Source: Roseiarcus sp963794155 (GTDB lineage Bacteria; Pseudomonadota; Alphaproteobacteria; Rhizobiales; Beijerinckiaceae). From it: a DNA stretch of 64,000 nucleotides. Each line of letters begins with the position of its first letter. Within the stretch, counting starts at the first letter, position 1. The stretch lies in the NCBI GenBank assembly GCA_963794155.1, contig CAWCCX010000008.1, forward strand, positions 434,001 through 498,000, read 5' to 3'. A program made the translations under genes and the position numbers. Shown piece after piece: positions 7,554-16,182 of the stretch. The notes under the pieces are model-generated. The model searched no databases. It saw only the letters and a program-made list of their open reading frames with translations, and was not told the origin of the DNA.

Positions 7554-8807
7554 ATGGCCAAGGCCGAAGGCGACGCCAAAAATACGCTCTATTGCTCGTT
7601 CTGCGGCAAGAGCCAGCATGAAGTTCGCAAGCTTATCGCTGGGCCGACTGTGTTCATCTGCGATGAATGCGTCGAATTGTGCATGGATATCATCCGCGAG
7701 GAGAGCAAGACCGCGCTGGTCAAAAGCAAGGACGGCATCCCGACCCCGCGCGAAATCTGTAAGGTTCTCGACGACTATGTGATCGGTCAGCCCCAGGCCA
7801 AGCGCGTATTGTCGGTCGCGGTCCACAATCATTATAAGCGCCTCAATCACGCCACCAAGCATGGCGACGTCGAACTGGCGAAATCAAATATTCTGCTGAT
7901 CGGCCCGACCGGTTCGGGCAAGACGTTGCTCGCGCAGACCCTGGCGCGCATCCTGGATGTGCCTTTCACCATGGCCGACGCTACAACGTTGACCGAGGCG
8001 GGCTACGTCGGCGAGGACGTCGAGAATATCATTTTGAAGCTCCTGCAGGCTTCCGACTACAATGTCGAGCGGGCGCAGCGGGGCATTGTCTACATCGACG
8101 AGATCGACAAAATCAGCCGTAAGTCGGACAATCCGTCGATCACGCGCGACGTGTCCGGCGAAGGGGTGCAGCAGGCGCTGCTCAAAATCATGGAGGGCAC
8201 GATTGCGAGCGTTCCGCCGCAAGGCGGGCGCAAGCATCCCCAGCAGGAGTTCCTGCAGGTTGACACGACCAACATCCTGTTCATTTGCGGCGGCGCGTTT
8301 TCGGGGCTTGAGCGAATCATCTCGGCGCGTGGCAAGGGCACCTCGATCGGATTTTCAGCCAAGGTTCAGTCGCCTGACGATCGGCGAACGGGGGAAGTGT
8401 TCCGCGAGGTCGAGCCGGAGGATCTGCTAAAGTTCGGTCTCATTCCCGAGTTCGTCGGCCGTCTGCCGGTCATCGCAACGCTCGAGGACCTCGACGAGGA
8501 TGCGCTGAAGAAGATCCTGACCGAGCCGAAGAATGCGCTCGTCAAACAGTATCAACGTCTGTTCGAGATGGAGAACACTGACCTCACCATCCAGGAGGAG
8601 GCGCTGAGCGTCGTCGCCAAGAAGGCGATCGAGCGGCGCACCGGGGCGCGCGGCCTGCGCTCGATCATGGAGAGCATCTTGCTCGACACGATGTTTGAGC
8701 TTCCGGGACTCGATGGGGTCGAGCAGGTCGTGATCGGTCCAGAGGTCGTCGAGGGCAAGGCTCGCCCCCTTTATATCTATGCTGAGCGCGCCGAGCGCGC
8801 GAGCTGA
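7554..8807 (+). CDS. clpX: ClpX, ATP-dependent unfoldase of ClpXP
   Basis: 417 residues starting MAKAEGDAKNTLYCSFCGKS with GGAGA upstream. The N-terminal zinc-binding domain has the four cysteines in YCSFCGKS and FICDECVELC. The AAA+ module has Walker A GPTGSGKTLLAQ, Walker B IVYIDEIDKI, and the family hallmarks FICGGAFSGLE and the pore loop GYVGEDVEN. The IGF-type loop for ClpP docking is in the region GTSIGFSAKV. It unfolds tagged substrates and feeds them to ClpP, and in alphaproteobacteria drives cell-cycle proteolysis. It lies between clpP and lon, all co-directional. Confidence 0.97.
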   Translation: MAKAEGDAKNTLYCSFCGKSQHEVRKLIAGPTVFICDECVELCMDIIREESKTALVKSKDGIPTPREICKVLDDYVIGQPQAKRVLSVAVHNHYKRLNHATKHGDVELAKSNILLIGPTGSGKTLLAQTLARILDVPFTMADATTLTEAGYVGEDVENIILKLLQASDYNVERAQRGIVYIDEIDKISRKSDNPSITRDVSGEGVQQALLKIMEGTIASVPPQGGRKHPQQEFLQVDTTNILFICGGAFSGLERIISARGKGTSIGFSAKVQSPDDRRTGEVFREVEPEDLLKFGLIPEFVGRLPVIATLEDLDEDALKKILTEPKNALVKQYQRLFEMENTDLTIQEEALSVVAKKAIERRTGARGLRSIMESILLDTMFELPGLDGVEQVVIGPEVVEGKARPLYIYAERAERAS

Positions 8808-8830
8808 TCTTGTCTCCGTGTCCTGCGCTG

Positions 8831-8860
8831 CTTGAAAGTCGCGCGTCGGACGCCCATCTT
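8831..8860 (+). promoter_or_regulatory. Sigma-32 (RpoH)-type heat-shock promoter of lon
   Basis: CTTGAAA at 8831-8837 and CCCATCTT at 8853-8860 with a 15-base spacer match the RpoH consensus (CTTGAAA, then CCCATnT). It lies about 150 bp upstream of the lon start, in the 206-bp clpX-lon gap. Lon is a classical heat-shock gene, so the context fits. The transcription start would fall near 8867. Confidence 0.7.
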
Positions 8861-9013
8861 TCGTGCAAAGTCGCGCGATTCTTGTCATGCTCTCCGGGCA
8901 CGAGATTTGCTTCATACGGTTTCGGTTCGTTCCCGAAAGTCGTCGTCGAGGATTCGTAAGCGTATAAGATGCGGAGAGGGCGCGAACGCCGGCTCCCGGA
9001 ATTCAGGACAGCC

Positions 9014-11434
9014 ATGACCAACCAACGCAAGTCCATCGTCCCTGGAACTCTCGACGTCTATCCCGTTCTGCCGCTGCGCGACATCGTGGTCTTCCCTCAT
9101 ATGATCGTCCCGTTGTTCGTCGGCCGCGAGAAGTCCATTCGCGCGCTCGAAGAGGTAATGAAGTCCGACAAGCCGATCCTGCTCGCGACCCAGAAGAACG
9201 CCGCCGACGACGATCCGGCGCCCGAGGCGATCTTCTCCGCCGGCACGCTGGCCAGCGTCCTCCAATTGCTCAAATTGCCTGACGGCACGGTCAAGGTGCT
9301 GGTCGAGGGGTCGACGCGCGCTCAGGTGACGCGGTTTATGCCCGGCGAGGGTTTTTTTCAGGCTGAGGCTCGCGCGATCGCCGACGAACAGATCGAAAAA
9401 ATAGAGGGCGAGGCTCTTTCGCGGTCGGTCGTCTCCGAGTTCGAGAGCTACGTGAAGCTGAACAAAAAGATCTCGCCTGAAGTCGTGAGCGCAGTGAATC
9501 AGATCGACGACTACGGCAAGCTCGCCGACACCATTGCGTCCCATCTGGCGGTTAAGCTATCCGACAAGCAGGCGATCCTCGAGATGCGTTCGATCGCGAA
9601 GCGGTTCGAGAAGTGCCTGGCACTGATGGAGAGCGAGATCTCGGTGCTGCAGGTCGAGAAGCGTATCCGCACCCGCGTCAAGCGGCAGATGGAGAAGACC
9701 CAGCGCGAGTACTATCTCAACGAACAGATGAAGGCCATCCAGAAGGAGTTGGGCGACGAAGAGGGCAAGGACGAAATGTCCGAGCTCGAGGAGCGCATCA
9801 AGTCGACGAGGCTCACCAAGGAAGCGCGCGAGAAGGCGCTGGGCGAGGTCAAGAAGCTCAGACAGATGTCGCCGATGTCGGCGGAAGCCACCGTCGTGCG
9901 CAACTACCTCGATTGGCTGCTCTCGATCCCATGGCAGAAGCGATCGAAGATCAAGAAGGACCTGCCGACCGCGCAGACGATTCTCGACGCCGATCATTTC
10001 GGCCTCGACAAGGTCAAGGAGCGCATTGTCGAATACCTCGCTGTCCAGCAGCGCGCCAACAAGCTGACCGGACCGATTTTGTGTCTCGTTGGTCCGCCGG
10101 GCGTCGGCAAGACTTCGCTCGGCAAGTCGATCGCGAGGGCCACAGGCCGAGAATTCGTTCGCATGTCGCTCGGCGGCGTGCGAGATGAGGCGGAGATTCG
10201 CGGCCACCGGCGCACCTACATCGGCTCGATGCCGGGCAAGGTCATCCAGTCGATGCGCAAGGCCAAGACCTCGAATCCGCTCTTTCTACTCGACGAAATC
10301 GACAAGATGGGGATGGATTTTCGTGGGGACCCGTCGTCTGCGCTGCTCGAAGTGCTCGATCCAGAACAGAACTCGACCTTTAACGATCACTATCTGGAAG
10401 TCGACTATGATCTATCAGGCGTGATGTTCGTGACCACCGCCAACACGCTTAACATCCCTCCGGCGCTTATGGACCGAATGGAGATCATTCGCATCGCCGG
10501 CTACACGGAAGACGAAAAGCTGGAGATCGCCAAGCGGCATCTCCTGCCCCATTCGATGACCAAGCACGGTCTCGACGCCAAGGAATGGGTGGTCGAGGAC
10601 AGCGCAATCATGGAGCTCGTTCGGCGCTATACGCGAGAAGCTGGCGTCCGCAACCTTGAGCGCGAAATTTCCAATCTTGCGCGCAAGGCGGTGAAGGAGA
10701 TTCTGACGAGTAAGAGCAAGACAATCATCGTCACTGGAGAGAATGTCGCCGAGTTCCTCGGCCCGCCGAAGTTCCGCTATGGCGAAATCGAGGCCGACGA
10801 TCAAGTTGGGTTGGTCACCGGCCTCGCCTGGACGGAAGTCGGCGGCGAACTCCTGACGATTGAAGGTGTCATGATGCCCGGCAGGGGCCGCATGACGGTG
10901 ACCGGTAATCTTAAAGAAGTGATGAAGGAGTTGATTTCCGCCGCAGCGTCCTACGTGCGATCGCGCGCTGTCGATTTCGGCATCGAGCCCCCGATGTTCG
11001 ACAAGCGCGACATCCATGTGCATGTGCCAGAAGGCGCGACACCCAAGGACGGACCGTCCGCGGGCGTCGGCATGGCGACCGTCATCGTCTCGATGCTGAC
11101 CGGAATTCCGGTCCGCCGCGACATTGCCATGACCGGTGAGATCACGCTGCGAGGGCGCGTCCTGCCGATCGGCGGTCTCAAGGAGAAGCTGCTGGCGGCG
11201 CTGAGAGGCGGAATCAGGAAAGTCCTTATTCCGGAGGACAACGCCAAGGATCTGGCGGAGATACCGAGCTCGGTGAAGAACGGACTGGAGATCGTGCCCG
11301 TGTCGCGCATGGATCAAGTGCTCGCGCACGCCCTCGTCCGTCAGCCGATTCCGATCGCTTGGGAGGGGGACGTCGCCACGGCGCCGGCTTCGAGTCCGAC
11401 TGAGGATGACGGCAAGGGTCTCGTCGCCCACTGA
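9014..11434 (+). CDS. lon: Lon ATP-dependent protease
   Basis: 806 residues starting MTNQRKSIVPGTLDVYPVLP; AGGACA lies just upstream of ATG 9014. The order is an N-terminal substrate-binding domain (about 15-210), a helical linker, an AAA+ module with Walker A GPPGVGKTSLGKS and Walker B PLFLLDEIDKMG, and the C-terminal protease domain with the catalytic Ser in KDGPSAGVGMA and the catalytic Lys about 43 residues later in the segment GGLKEKLLAALRGG. It degrades misfolded and regulatory proteins. It has its own heat-shock promoter and an intrinsic terminator downstream, so it is probably a single transcription unit. Confidence 0.98.
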   Translation: MTNQRKSIVPGTLDVYPVLPLRDIVVFPHMIVPLFVGREKSIRALEEVMKSDKPILLATQKNAADDDPAPEAIFSAGTLASVLQLLKLPDGTVKVLVEGSTRAQVTRFMPGEGFFQAEARAIADEQIEKIEGEALSRSVVSEFESYVKLNKKISPEVVSAVNQIDDYGKLADTIASHLAVKLSDKQAILEMRSIAKRFEKCLALMESEISVLQVEKRIRTRVKRQMEKTQREYYLNEQMKAIQKELGDEEGKDEMSELEERIKSTRLTKEAREKALGEVKKLRQMSPMSAEATVVRNYLDWLLSIPWQKRSKIKKDLPTAQTILDADHFGLDKVKERIVEYLAVQQRANKLTGPILCLVGPPGVGKTSLGKSIARATGREFVRMSLGGVRDEAEIRGHRRTYIGSMPGKVIQSMRKAKTSNPLFLLDEIDKMGMDFRGDPSSALLEVLDPEQNSTFNDHYLEVDYDLSGVMFVTTANTLNIPPALMDRMEIIRIAGYTEDEKLEIAKRHLLPHSMTKHGLDAKEWVVEDSAIMELVRRYTREAGVRNLEREISNLARKAVKEILTSKSKTIIVTGENVAEFLGPPKFRYGEIEADDQVGLVTGLAWTEVGGELLTIEGVMMPGRGRMTVTGNLKEVMKELISAAASYVRSRAVDFGIEPPMFDKRDIHVHVPEGATPKDGPSAGVGMATVIVSMLTGIPVRRDIAMTGEITLRGRVLPIGGLKEKLLAALRGGIRKVLIPEDNAKDLAEIPSSVKNGLEIVPVSRMDQVLAHALVRQPIPIAWEGDVATAPASSPTEDDGKGLVAH

Positions 11435-11550
11435 CAAGTGCTTGCCTCGGCGTTCGGCTACCTTGACTTTCCGGCGCCGGGGGAAGCCCTTCCCATGAAT
11501 TGGTGCGAATTTTTCGGAATTCGGGGATTCTTCCCCTGCACAGCATTTTT

Positions 11551-11573
11551 GGGCGGCAAAAGCGCCCTTTTTT
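11551..11573 (+). terminator. Intrinsic terminator after lon
   Basis: GGGCG (11551-11555) pairs with CGCCC (11563-11567) around a 7-base A-rich loop, directly followed by six T (11568-11573). It lies 117 bases after the lon stop and before the hupB leader. Confidence 0.75.
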
Positions 11574-11700
11574 CGCACGGAATCCCAGCCAAGGCTTGCG
11601 TTCCTTGGGCGAAACGGCGAGCTATGGATCGAACTCTGCTGTCGATTCGCCTGGGGCGGCGATGGGCGCCTTCAAGGGGAGGGACAGGTATGAGCGCGCA

Positions 11701-11740
11701 GCGGCGCAAGGCGCCGCGTCATAGAGGCGCGGACTGCGCC
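11701..11740 (+). promoter_or_regulatory. Two GC-rich hairpins in the hupB 5' leader
   Basis: GCGGCGC (11701-11707) pairs perfectly with GCGCCGC (11711-11717) around a 3-base loop, and GGCGC (11726-11730) pairs with GCGCC (11736-11740). They sit 56-95 bases before the hupB start. No T-run follows, so they are more likely leader RNA structure than terminators. Function is inferred, not shown. Confidence 0.4.
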
Positions 11741-11795
11741 GGACTTCAAAACGGCGCCGAACAACCGAGCGCCGCATTCGAATGGAGAGGCCATA

Positions 11796-12086
11796 ATGAA
11801 TAAGCTTGAGCTCGTCGATCACATAGCCACGGAAGCGGATTTGACCAAGGTTAACGCCGCTGCCGCGCTCGAGGCCGTGCTGGAGGGCATCGAAAAGACG
11901 TTGAAGAAGGGTGAGGAAGTCCGTCTGGTGGGATTCGGCACCTTCTCGGTGCGCGAGCGGGCGGCCGGGAAGGGTCGCAACCCGGCGACCGGCAAAGAAA
12001 TCAAAATCGCCGCGTCGCGGAACGCGCGTTTCAAGCCCGGCGCTGCGCTGAAGGCAAGCCTCAACAAGAAATCGGCAAAGAAATAG
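11796..12086 (+). CDS. hupB: HU-family nucleoid DNA-binding protein
   Basis: 96 residues starting MNKLELVDHIATEADLTK, preceded by GGAGAGG. It has the HU/IHF fold: two N-terminal helices, the GFGTFSVRER strand, the DNA-grasping arm with the GRNPATGKEI signature (about residues 60-69, including the intercalating Pro), and a Lys-rich C-terminus. It bends and compacts DNA as a dimer. The A..GRNPATG and RFKPG..LK blocks are family-typical. It follows lon, as in many alphaproteobacteria, but is separated from it by a terminator and followed by another, so it is probably monocistronic with a structured leader. Confidence 0.95.
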   Translation: MNKLELVDHIATEADLTKVNAAAALEAVLEGIEKTLKKGEEVRLVGFGTFSVRERAAGKGRNPATGKEIKIAASRNARFKPGAALKASLNKKSAKK

Positions 12087-12125
12087 TTCTATCCGCCACC
12101 TTGGCGAATCGCCTGGCGAAGCAGA

Positions 12126-12155
12126 GGGCGGCCATGAGGCCGCCCGTTCGGTTTT
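12126..12155 (+). terminator. Intrinsic terminator after hupB
   Basis: GGGCGGCC (12126-12133) pairs perfectly with GGCCGCCC (12138-12145) around ATGA. A short T-run (TTTT) follows at 12152-12155 after GTTCGG, so the U-tract is offset. It lies 40 bases after the hupB stop. Confidence 0.65.
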
Positions 12156-12242
12156 GATATTCTTGACGAGCAGTACGCTTGGCGAGCGAATAGCGAGCCT
12201 GTAGTCTTCGCAGTTGCCGGACGAGCTGTCCGGCGGCGACAA

Positions 12243-12318
12243 GGGCGGTTAGCTCAGTTGGCAGAGCATCTCGTTTACACCGAGAGGGTCGGCGGTTCGA
12301 GCCCGTCACCGCCCACCA
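12243..12318 (+). tRNA. tRNA-Val (anticodon UAC)
   Basis: 76 bases. The acceptor stem GGGCGGT pairs with ACCGCCC (12308-12314), then A and encoded CCA (12316-12318). The D-arm is AGCTCAGTTGGCAGAGC, the anticodon stem TCTCG/CGAGA encloses TTTACAC with anticodon TAC (reads GUA), and the T-arm has GGTTCGAGCC. Confidence 0.97.
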
Positions 12319-12338
12319 GCCAAGGGCGGGCGAAGGCT

Positions 12339-13004
12339 TTGTTTGGGCCTGCCGGGGCGTTCGCGCTCGTCGCGGTCGCTTTCATGCCTGCTGTGGCCCA
12401 GGAACGCGGGACGCCGATGAGTTTCCACGTCGCGCCCCTCGAATCCCGAGAATGCGGCAAACATTGTCCCGACGTGATCGTTGCAGATGGCGTCATCGAG
12501 GCTGAGACGCCTCAAGCCTTCGTCGATTTCCTCAAATCGGGCAGCGCGGACACCAAGTTGCGCCGCATCGTTTTTTTCAATTCTCGTGGCGGCAATGTCG
12601 TCGCCTCGATGGTCTTTGGTCACATTCTGCGGGGGCTGCGGATCGCAGGCGTCGTCGGAAGGTTCGACGCGGGAGGCGATCCGGGCCCGTACGTTGGAGA
12701 ATGCCTGTCGGCCTGCGTCTACGCGCTGATGGGCGCGGTGCGCCGCATCGCTCCCCCCGGCAGCGAGGTTGGGCTTCATCGGATGTCGATCATTGAGACC
12801 GAAGGGGGTGGCTTCTTGCGGCCGCCGCAGGTGACGCGCAGCTTTGCGGATCCGCCGATGGTCGCCGTGCTTGGACGCTACGCGCGGCGAATGGGCGTCG
12901 ATCCAGCCATCGTCCGCACCGCCGAGTCGCTGCCGCCCGACACCGTGCATGTGCTCTCGCGCGACGAAATGCGGCGCTGGTCATTGGCGACGAGCCAATT
13001 TTAG
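12339..13004 (+). CDS. Exported ClpP-fold protein (COG3904-like)
   Basis: About 221 residues if translation begins at TTG 12339; the frame is open into the tRNA upstream, which cannot be the true start, and no ATG occurs before a signal-peptide-like stretch (GAFALVAVAFMPAVAQ). The mature part has the crotonase/ClpP-fold pattern of COG3904 periplasmic proteins: RRIVFFNSRGGNV (an oxyanion-strand like SPGG), CLSACVYALMGAVRRI with the position of a ClpP-type Ser, and EVGLHRM with a His. These suggest a possible Ser-His pair, but protease activity has not been shown for the family in general. It stands alone between two tRNA genes. Start choice is uncertain; the fold call is moderately sure. Confidence 0.65.
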   Translation: MFGPAGAFALVAVAFMPAVAQERGTPMSFHVAPLESRECGKHCPDVIVADGVIEAETPQAFVDFLKSGSADTKLRRIVFFNSRGGNVVASMVFGHILRGLRIAGVVGRFDAGGDPGPYVGECLSACVYALMGAVRRIAPPGSEVGLHRMSIIETEGGGFLRPPQVTRSFADPPMVAVLGRYARRMGVDPAIVRTAESLPPDTVHVLSRDEMRRWSLATSQF

Positions 13005-13126
13005 GCCGCGGAGGGCGAACGCGAGACGACCTGGTAGATGAGCCCAAGGCCAGGGTTTCTTGAGCCTTGCCTGCACGCGATCCTTGACTTGGACAAGCGC
13101 GTGGCTTATCCGCCTTCCTCTCCCGC

Positions 13127-13203
<77 letters not shown>

Positions 13204-13368
13204 TTCTCCCCCTTCAGGAAGACGCCGCGAGAGCGCCTTGTTCGGCCCATCGCGACCTGACGCCTTTCGCCTTGCATGCTTCGCTGCGCTGCGATACGCC
13301 TTCAACCACACAGGCGGCGCGCCCGTTGCTTGGCGCGCCCGCTTGGTCGAAACCTGAAGAGCTAGGCC

Positions 13369-13734
13369 ATGCCGAGCCTTATTTCCGACTATATGCCGCT
13401 CGTCGTGTTCATCATTCTAGCAGCGCTAATTGGTGGCGCGCTCTTGATGGCGCCCTTCCTGGTCGCTTACAGGGCCCCTGACGCCGAGAAGCTCTCGCCC
13501 TACGAGTGCGGGTTTCCTCCGTTTGACGACGCACGCATGCGCTTCGACGCCCGCTTCTACCTTGTTTCGCTCCTGTTCATCATCTTCGATCTCGAGGTGG
13601 CGTTCCTCTTTCCGTGGGCGATCGTCTTTCACGACCTTGGCGCGCTCGGGTTCTGGTCGATGATGATCTTCCTGGCGGTGCTGACCATCGGATTCGTTTA
13701 CGAATGGAGCAAAGGAGCATTGGAATGGGATTGA
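13369..13734 (+). CDS. nuoA: NADH-quinone oxidoreductase subunit A
   Basis: 121 residues starting MPSLISDYMPLVVFIILAA. It has three membrane helices (about 9-31, 62-84 and 90-112) and the subunit's conserved loop KLSPYECGFPPFDDAR, whose Cys lies near the quinone cavity, and FDLEVAFLFPWA. It is part of the membrane arm of complex I, which couples NADH oxidation to proton pumping. It is the first gene of the nuo operon; its stop overlaps the nuoB start by 10 bases. The 165-bp gap after tRNA-Asp must contain the operon promoter, though I cannot point to a convincing one. Confidence 0.97.
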   Translation: MPSLISDYMPLVVFIILAALIGGALLMAPFLVAYRAPDAEKLSPYECGFPPFDDARMRFDARFYLVSLLFIIFDLEVAFLFPWAIVFHDLGALGFWSMMIFLAVLTIGFVYEWSKGALEWD

Positions 13735-14300
13735 GCGCCGGCCCGACCGTTGCGCTTGGCGCGACTGACCTCCTCAATCCGCTGACCGGCAAGCCGCTCC
13801 GGCCAGAGGACCGATACTTCGGTTCGATCAGCGACGAGCTCGCCGACAAGGGGTTTCTCGTCACCACGACTGACGATCTGATCCAATGGGGGCGCACCGG
13901 CTCGCTGATGTGGATGACCTTCGGGCTTGCCTGCTGCGCAATCGAGATGATGCAGCTGTCGATGCCGCGCTATGACGTCGAGCGGTTCGGTTTCGCGCCG
14001 CGCGGGAGCCCGCGCCAGTCAGACGTGATGATCGTCGCCGGCACGCTGTGCAACAAGATGGCGCCGGCGCTCCGCAAGGTCTACGATCAGATGCCTGAGC
14101 CGCGCTACGTCATCTCGATGGGTTCGTGCGCCAACGGCGGCGGCTATTACCACTATTCCTATTCGGTCGTTCGCGGATGCGACCGGATCGTCCCCGTCGA
14201 CATCTACGTGCCTGGCTGCCCGCCGACCGCCGAAGCGCTGCTCTACGGCGTGCTGATGCTGCAGAAGAAGATCCGGCGCACTGGGACGATCGAACGCTAG
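13725..14300 (+). CDS. nuoB: NADH-quinone oxidoreductase subunit B (cluster N2)
   Basis: 191 residues starting MGLSAGPTVALGATDLLNPL, with AAAGGAG upstream, overlapping the end of nuoA. It carries the cysteines that bind the terminal 4Fe-4S cluster N2: tandem Cys in FGLACCAIEMM, the Cys in SMGSCANGGGYY and the Cys in YVPGCPPTAEAL. It transfers electrons from the peripheral arm to ubiquinone. Length and all ligands are normal. Confidence 0.98.
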   Translation: MGLSAGPTVALGATDLLNPLTGKPLRPEDRYFGSISDELADKGFLVTTTDDLIQWGRTGSLMWMTFGLACCAIEMMQLSMPRYDVERFGFAPRGSPRQSDVMIVAGTLCNKMAPALRKVYDQMPEPRYVISMGSCANGGGYYHYSYSVVRGCDRIVPVDIYVPGCPPTAEALLYGVLMLQKKIRRTGTIER

Positions 14301-14340
14301 CGAAAAGCGGGAGCGCCAACAGGGCGAGAGCTTAGGCGAA

Positions 14341-14940
14341 ATGGACGAGCAACTGCAGACCATCGCGGCGAAACTTGCCGGCGCACTGCCGGGCGCGGTT
14401 CTCGACTCCAATTTCGAGTTCGGCGAACTGACGCTGACCCTCGATCCTGCCCGCATCATAGAGGCGCTGCAATTCCTGCGGGACGATGCGGGGGCTGAGT
14501 TTGTCTCAATCATTGATATTTCAGGCGTAGATTATCCGGAGCGCGAGAAACGGTTCGACGTCGTCTACCACCTTTTGTCACCGAAAATGAACCGGCGGGT
14601 CAGGCTGAAGGTCGCAACCGACGAGGATACGCCGATCGCGAGCGCGACGGCCGTCTATCCGGGCGCAGACTGGTACGAGCGTGAGGTTTACGACTTATTC
14701 GGCGTGCTGTTCGATGGCCATCCGGACTTGCGGCGCATCCTTACCGACTACGGCTTCGACGGTCACCCGCTGCGCAAGGACTTCCCGATGACCGGCTTCG
14801 TCGAGTTGCGGTATGACGACGAGGAGAAACGGGTGCGTTACGAGCCGGTGAAGCTCAATCAGGAATTCCGCCGGTTCGATTTCCTGAGCCCGTGGGAAGG
14901 GGCGCCGCTGCCTGGGGATGAGAAGGCGAAGGGACAGTAG
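14341..14940 (+). CDS. nuoC: NADH-quinone oxidoreductase subunit C
   Basis: 199 residues starting MDEQLQTIAAKLAGALPGAV. The 30-kDa subunit signature is present: DWYEREVYDLFGVLFDGHPDLRR near residues 111-132 and the following LTDYGFDGHPLRKDFP. It is a peripheral-arm subunit contacting NuoD near the quinone site. A separate gene here, not fused to nuoD as in enterobacteria. It lies 40 bp after nuoB and 10 bp before nuoD. Confidence 0.97.
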   Translation: MDEQLQTIAAKLAGALPGAVLDSNFEFGELTLTLDPARIIEALQFLRDDAGAEFVSIIDISGVDYPEREKRFDVVYHLLSPKMNRRVRLKVATDEDTPIASATAVYPGADWYEREVYDLFGVLFDGHPDLRRILTDYGFDGHPLRKDFPMTGFVELRYDDEEKRVRYEPVKLNQEFRRFDFLSPWEGAPLPGDEKAKGQ

Positions 14941-14950
14941 GGAACAGGCA

Positions 14951-16141
14951 GTGACGGATCAGAACCTCCGCAACTTCTCGATCAACTTCGGACCGCAGCA
15001 TCCGGCGGCCCACGGCGTCTTGCGTCTGGTTCTCGAGCTCGATGGCGAGGTGGTCGAGCGCGTCGACCCGCATATCGGCCTCCTGCATCGCGGCACCGAG
15101 AAATTGATGGAGGCGCGCACCTATTTGCAGAACGTGCCCTATCTCGATCGGCTCGACTATGTCGCGCCGATGAACCAGGAGCACGCCTACGCGCTTGCGG
15201 TCGAGCGGCTGTTAGGCATTTCGATTCCGCGCCGGGCGCAGCTCATCCGCGTGCTCTATTGCGAGATTGGCCGCCTCTTGTCGCATCTGCTCCAGGTCAC
15301 GTCGCAAGCGAACGACATCGGTGCGATGACGCCGATTCTCTGGGGGTTCGAGGAGCGCGAGAAGCTGATGGTGTTCTACGAGCGCGCGAGCGGCGCCCGA
15401 TTGCACGCGGCCTACTTCCGTCCGGGCGGTGTCCACCAGGATCTACCGCGCCAACTCATCGACGACATTGAAGCCTTCTGCGATCCGTTCCTTGGCGTCT
15501 GCGACGATATGGAAACCTTGCTCACCGGAAATCGTATCTTCAAGCAGCGCAACGTCGACATCGGCGTCGTCAAGCTCGCAGATGCCTGGGCGTGGGGCTT
15601 TTCGGGCGTGATGGTGCGCGCCTCTGGCGCGCCATGGGACTTGCGCAAGGCGCAGCCTTACGAATGCTACGAGGAAATGGACTTCGACATTCCCGTCGGC
15701 AAGAACGGCGACTGCTATGACCGCTATGTGATCCGCATGGAGGAAATGCGACAGTCGACCAAGATCATGAAGCAGTGCTGCGAAAAACTGACGTCGCCCG
15801 GCGGCGAGGGGCCAGTGAAGACGGACGACGGCAAGATCGCGCCGCCGCGGCGGGGGGTCATGAAGTCGTCGATGGAGGCGCTCATCCATCATTTCAAGCT
15901 CTACACCGAGGGCTACAAGGTACCACCCGGCGAAGTCTACGCCGCGGTCGAGGCGCCGAAGGGCGAGTTCGGCGTCTATCTCGTGTCCGACGGCACGAAC
16001 AAACCATATCGCGTCAAGCTCCGCGCGCCGAGCTTCGCCCATCTCCAGGCGATGGATTTCCTCTGCCGCAAACACATGCTGGCCGACGTCAGCGCCATTC
16101 TCGGAGCGATCGACGTCGTGTTCGGGGAGGTCGACCGATGA
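14951..16141 (+). CDS. nuoD: NADH-quinone oxidoreductase subunit D
   Basis: 396 residues from GTG 14951 (MTDQNLRNFSINFGPQHPAA). The 49-kDa subunit signatures are visible: GPQHPAAHGVLRL with the quinone-binding His, LHRGTEKLME, and the C-terminal SDGTNKPYRVKLRAPSF. It forms the quinone cavity with NuoB. An upstream ATG in the same frame (14918) lies inside nuoC and is disfavoured because the family start aligns with the GTG. A 13-codon ORF overlaps its stop. Confidence 0.97.
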   Translation: MTDQNLRNFSINFGPQHPAAHGVLRLVLELDGEVVERVDPHIGLLHRGTEKLMEARTYLQNVPYLDRLDYVAPMNQEHAYALAVERLLGISIPRRAQLIRVLYCEIGRLLSHLLQVTSQANDIGAMTPILWGFEEREKLMVFYERASGARLHAAYFRPGGVHQDLPRQLIDDIEAFCDPFLGVCDDMETLLTGNRIFKQRNVDIGVVKLADAWAWGFSGVMVRASGAPWDLRKAQPYECYEEMDFDIPVGKNGDCYDRYVIRMEEMRQSTKIMKQCCEKLTSPGGEGPVKTDDGKIAPPRRGVMKSSMEALIHHFKLYTEGYKVPPGEVYAAVEAPKGEFGVYLVSDGTNKPYRVKLRAPSFAHLQAMDFLCRKHMLADVSAILGAIDVVFGEVDR

Positions 16142-16182
16142 CCGAGGCAACGCCGTCGGCTCACTCGAGGAGCCTCTGACTG

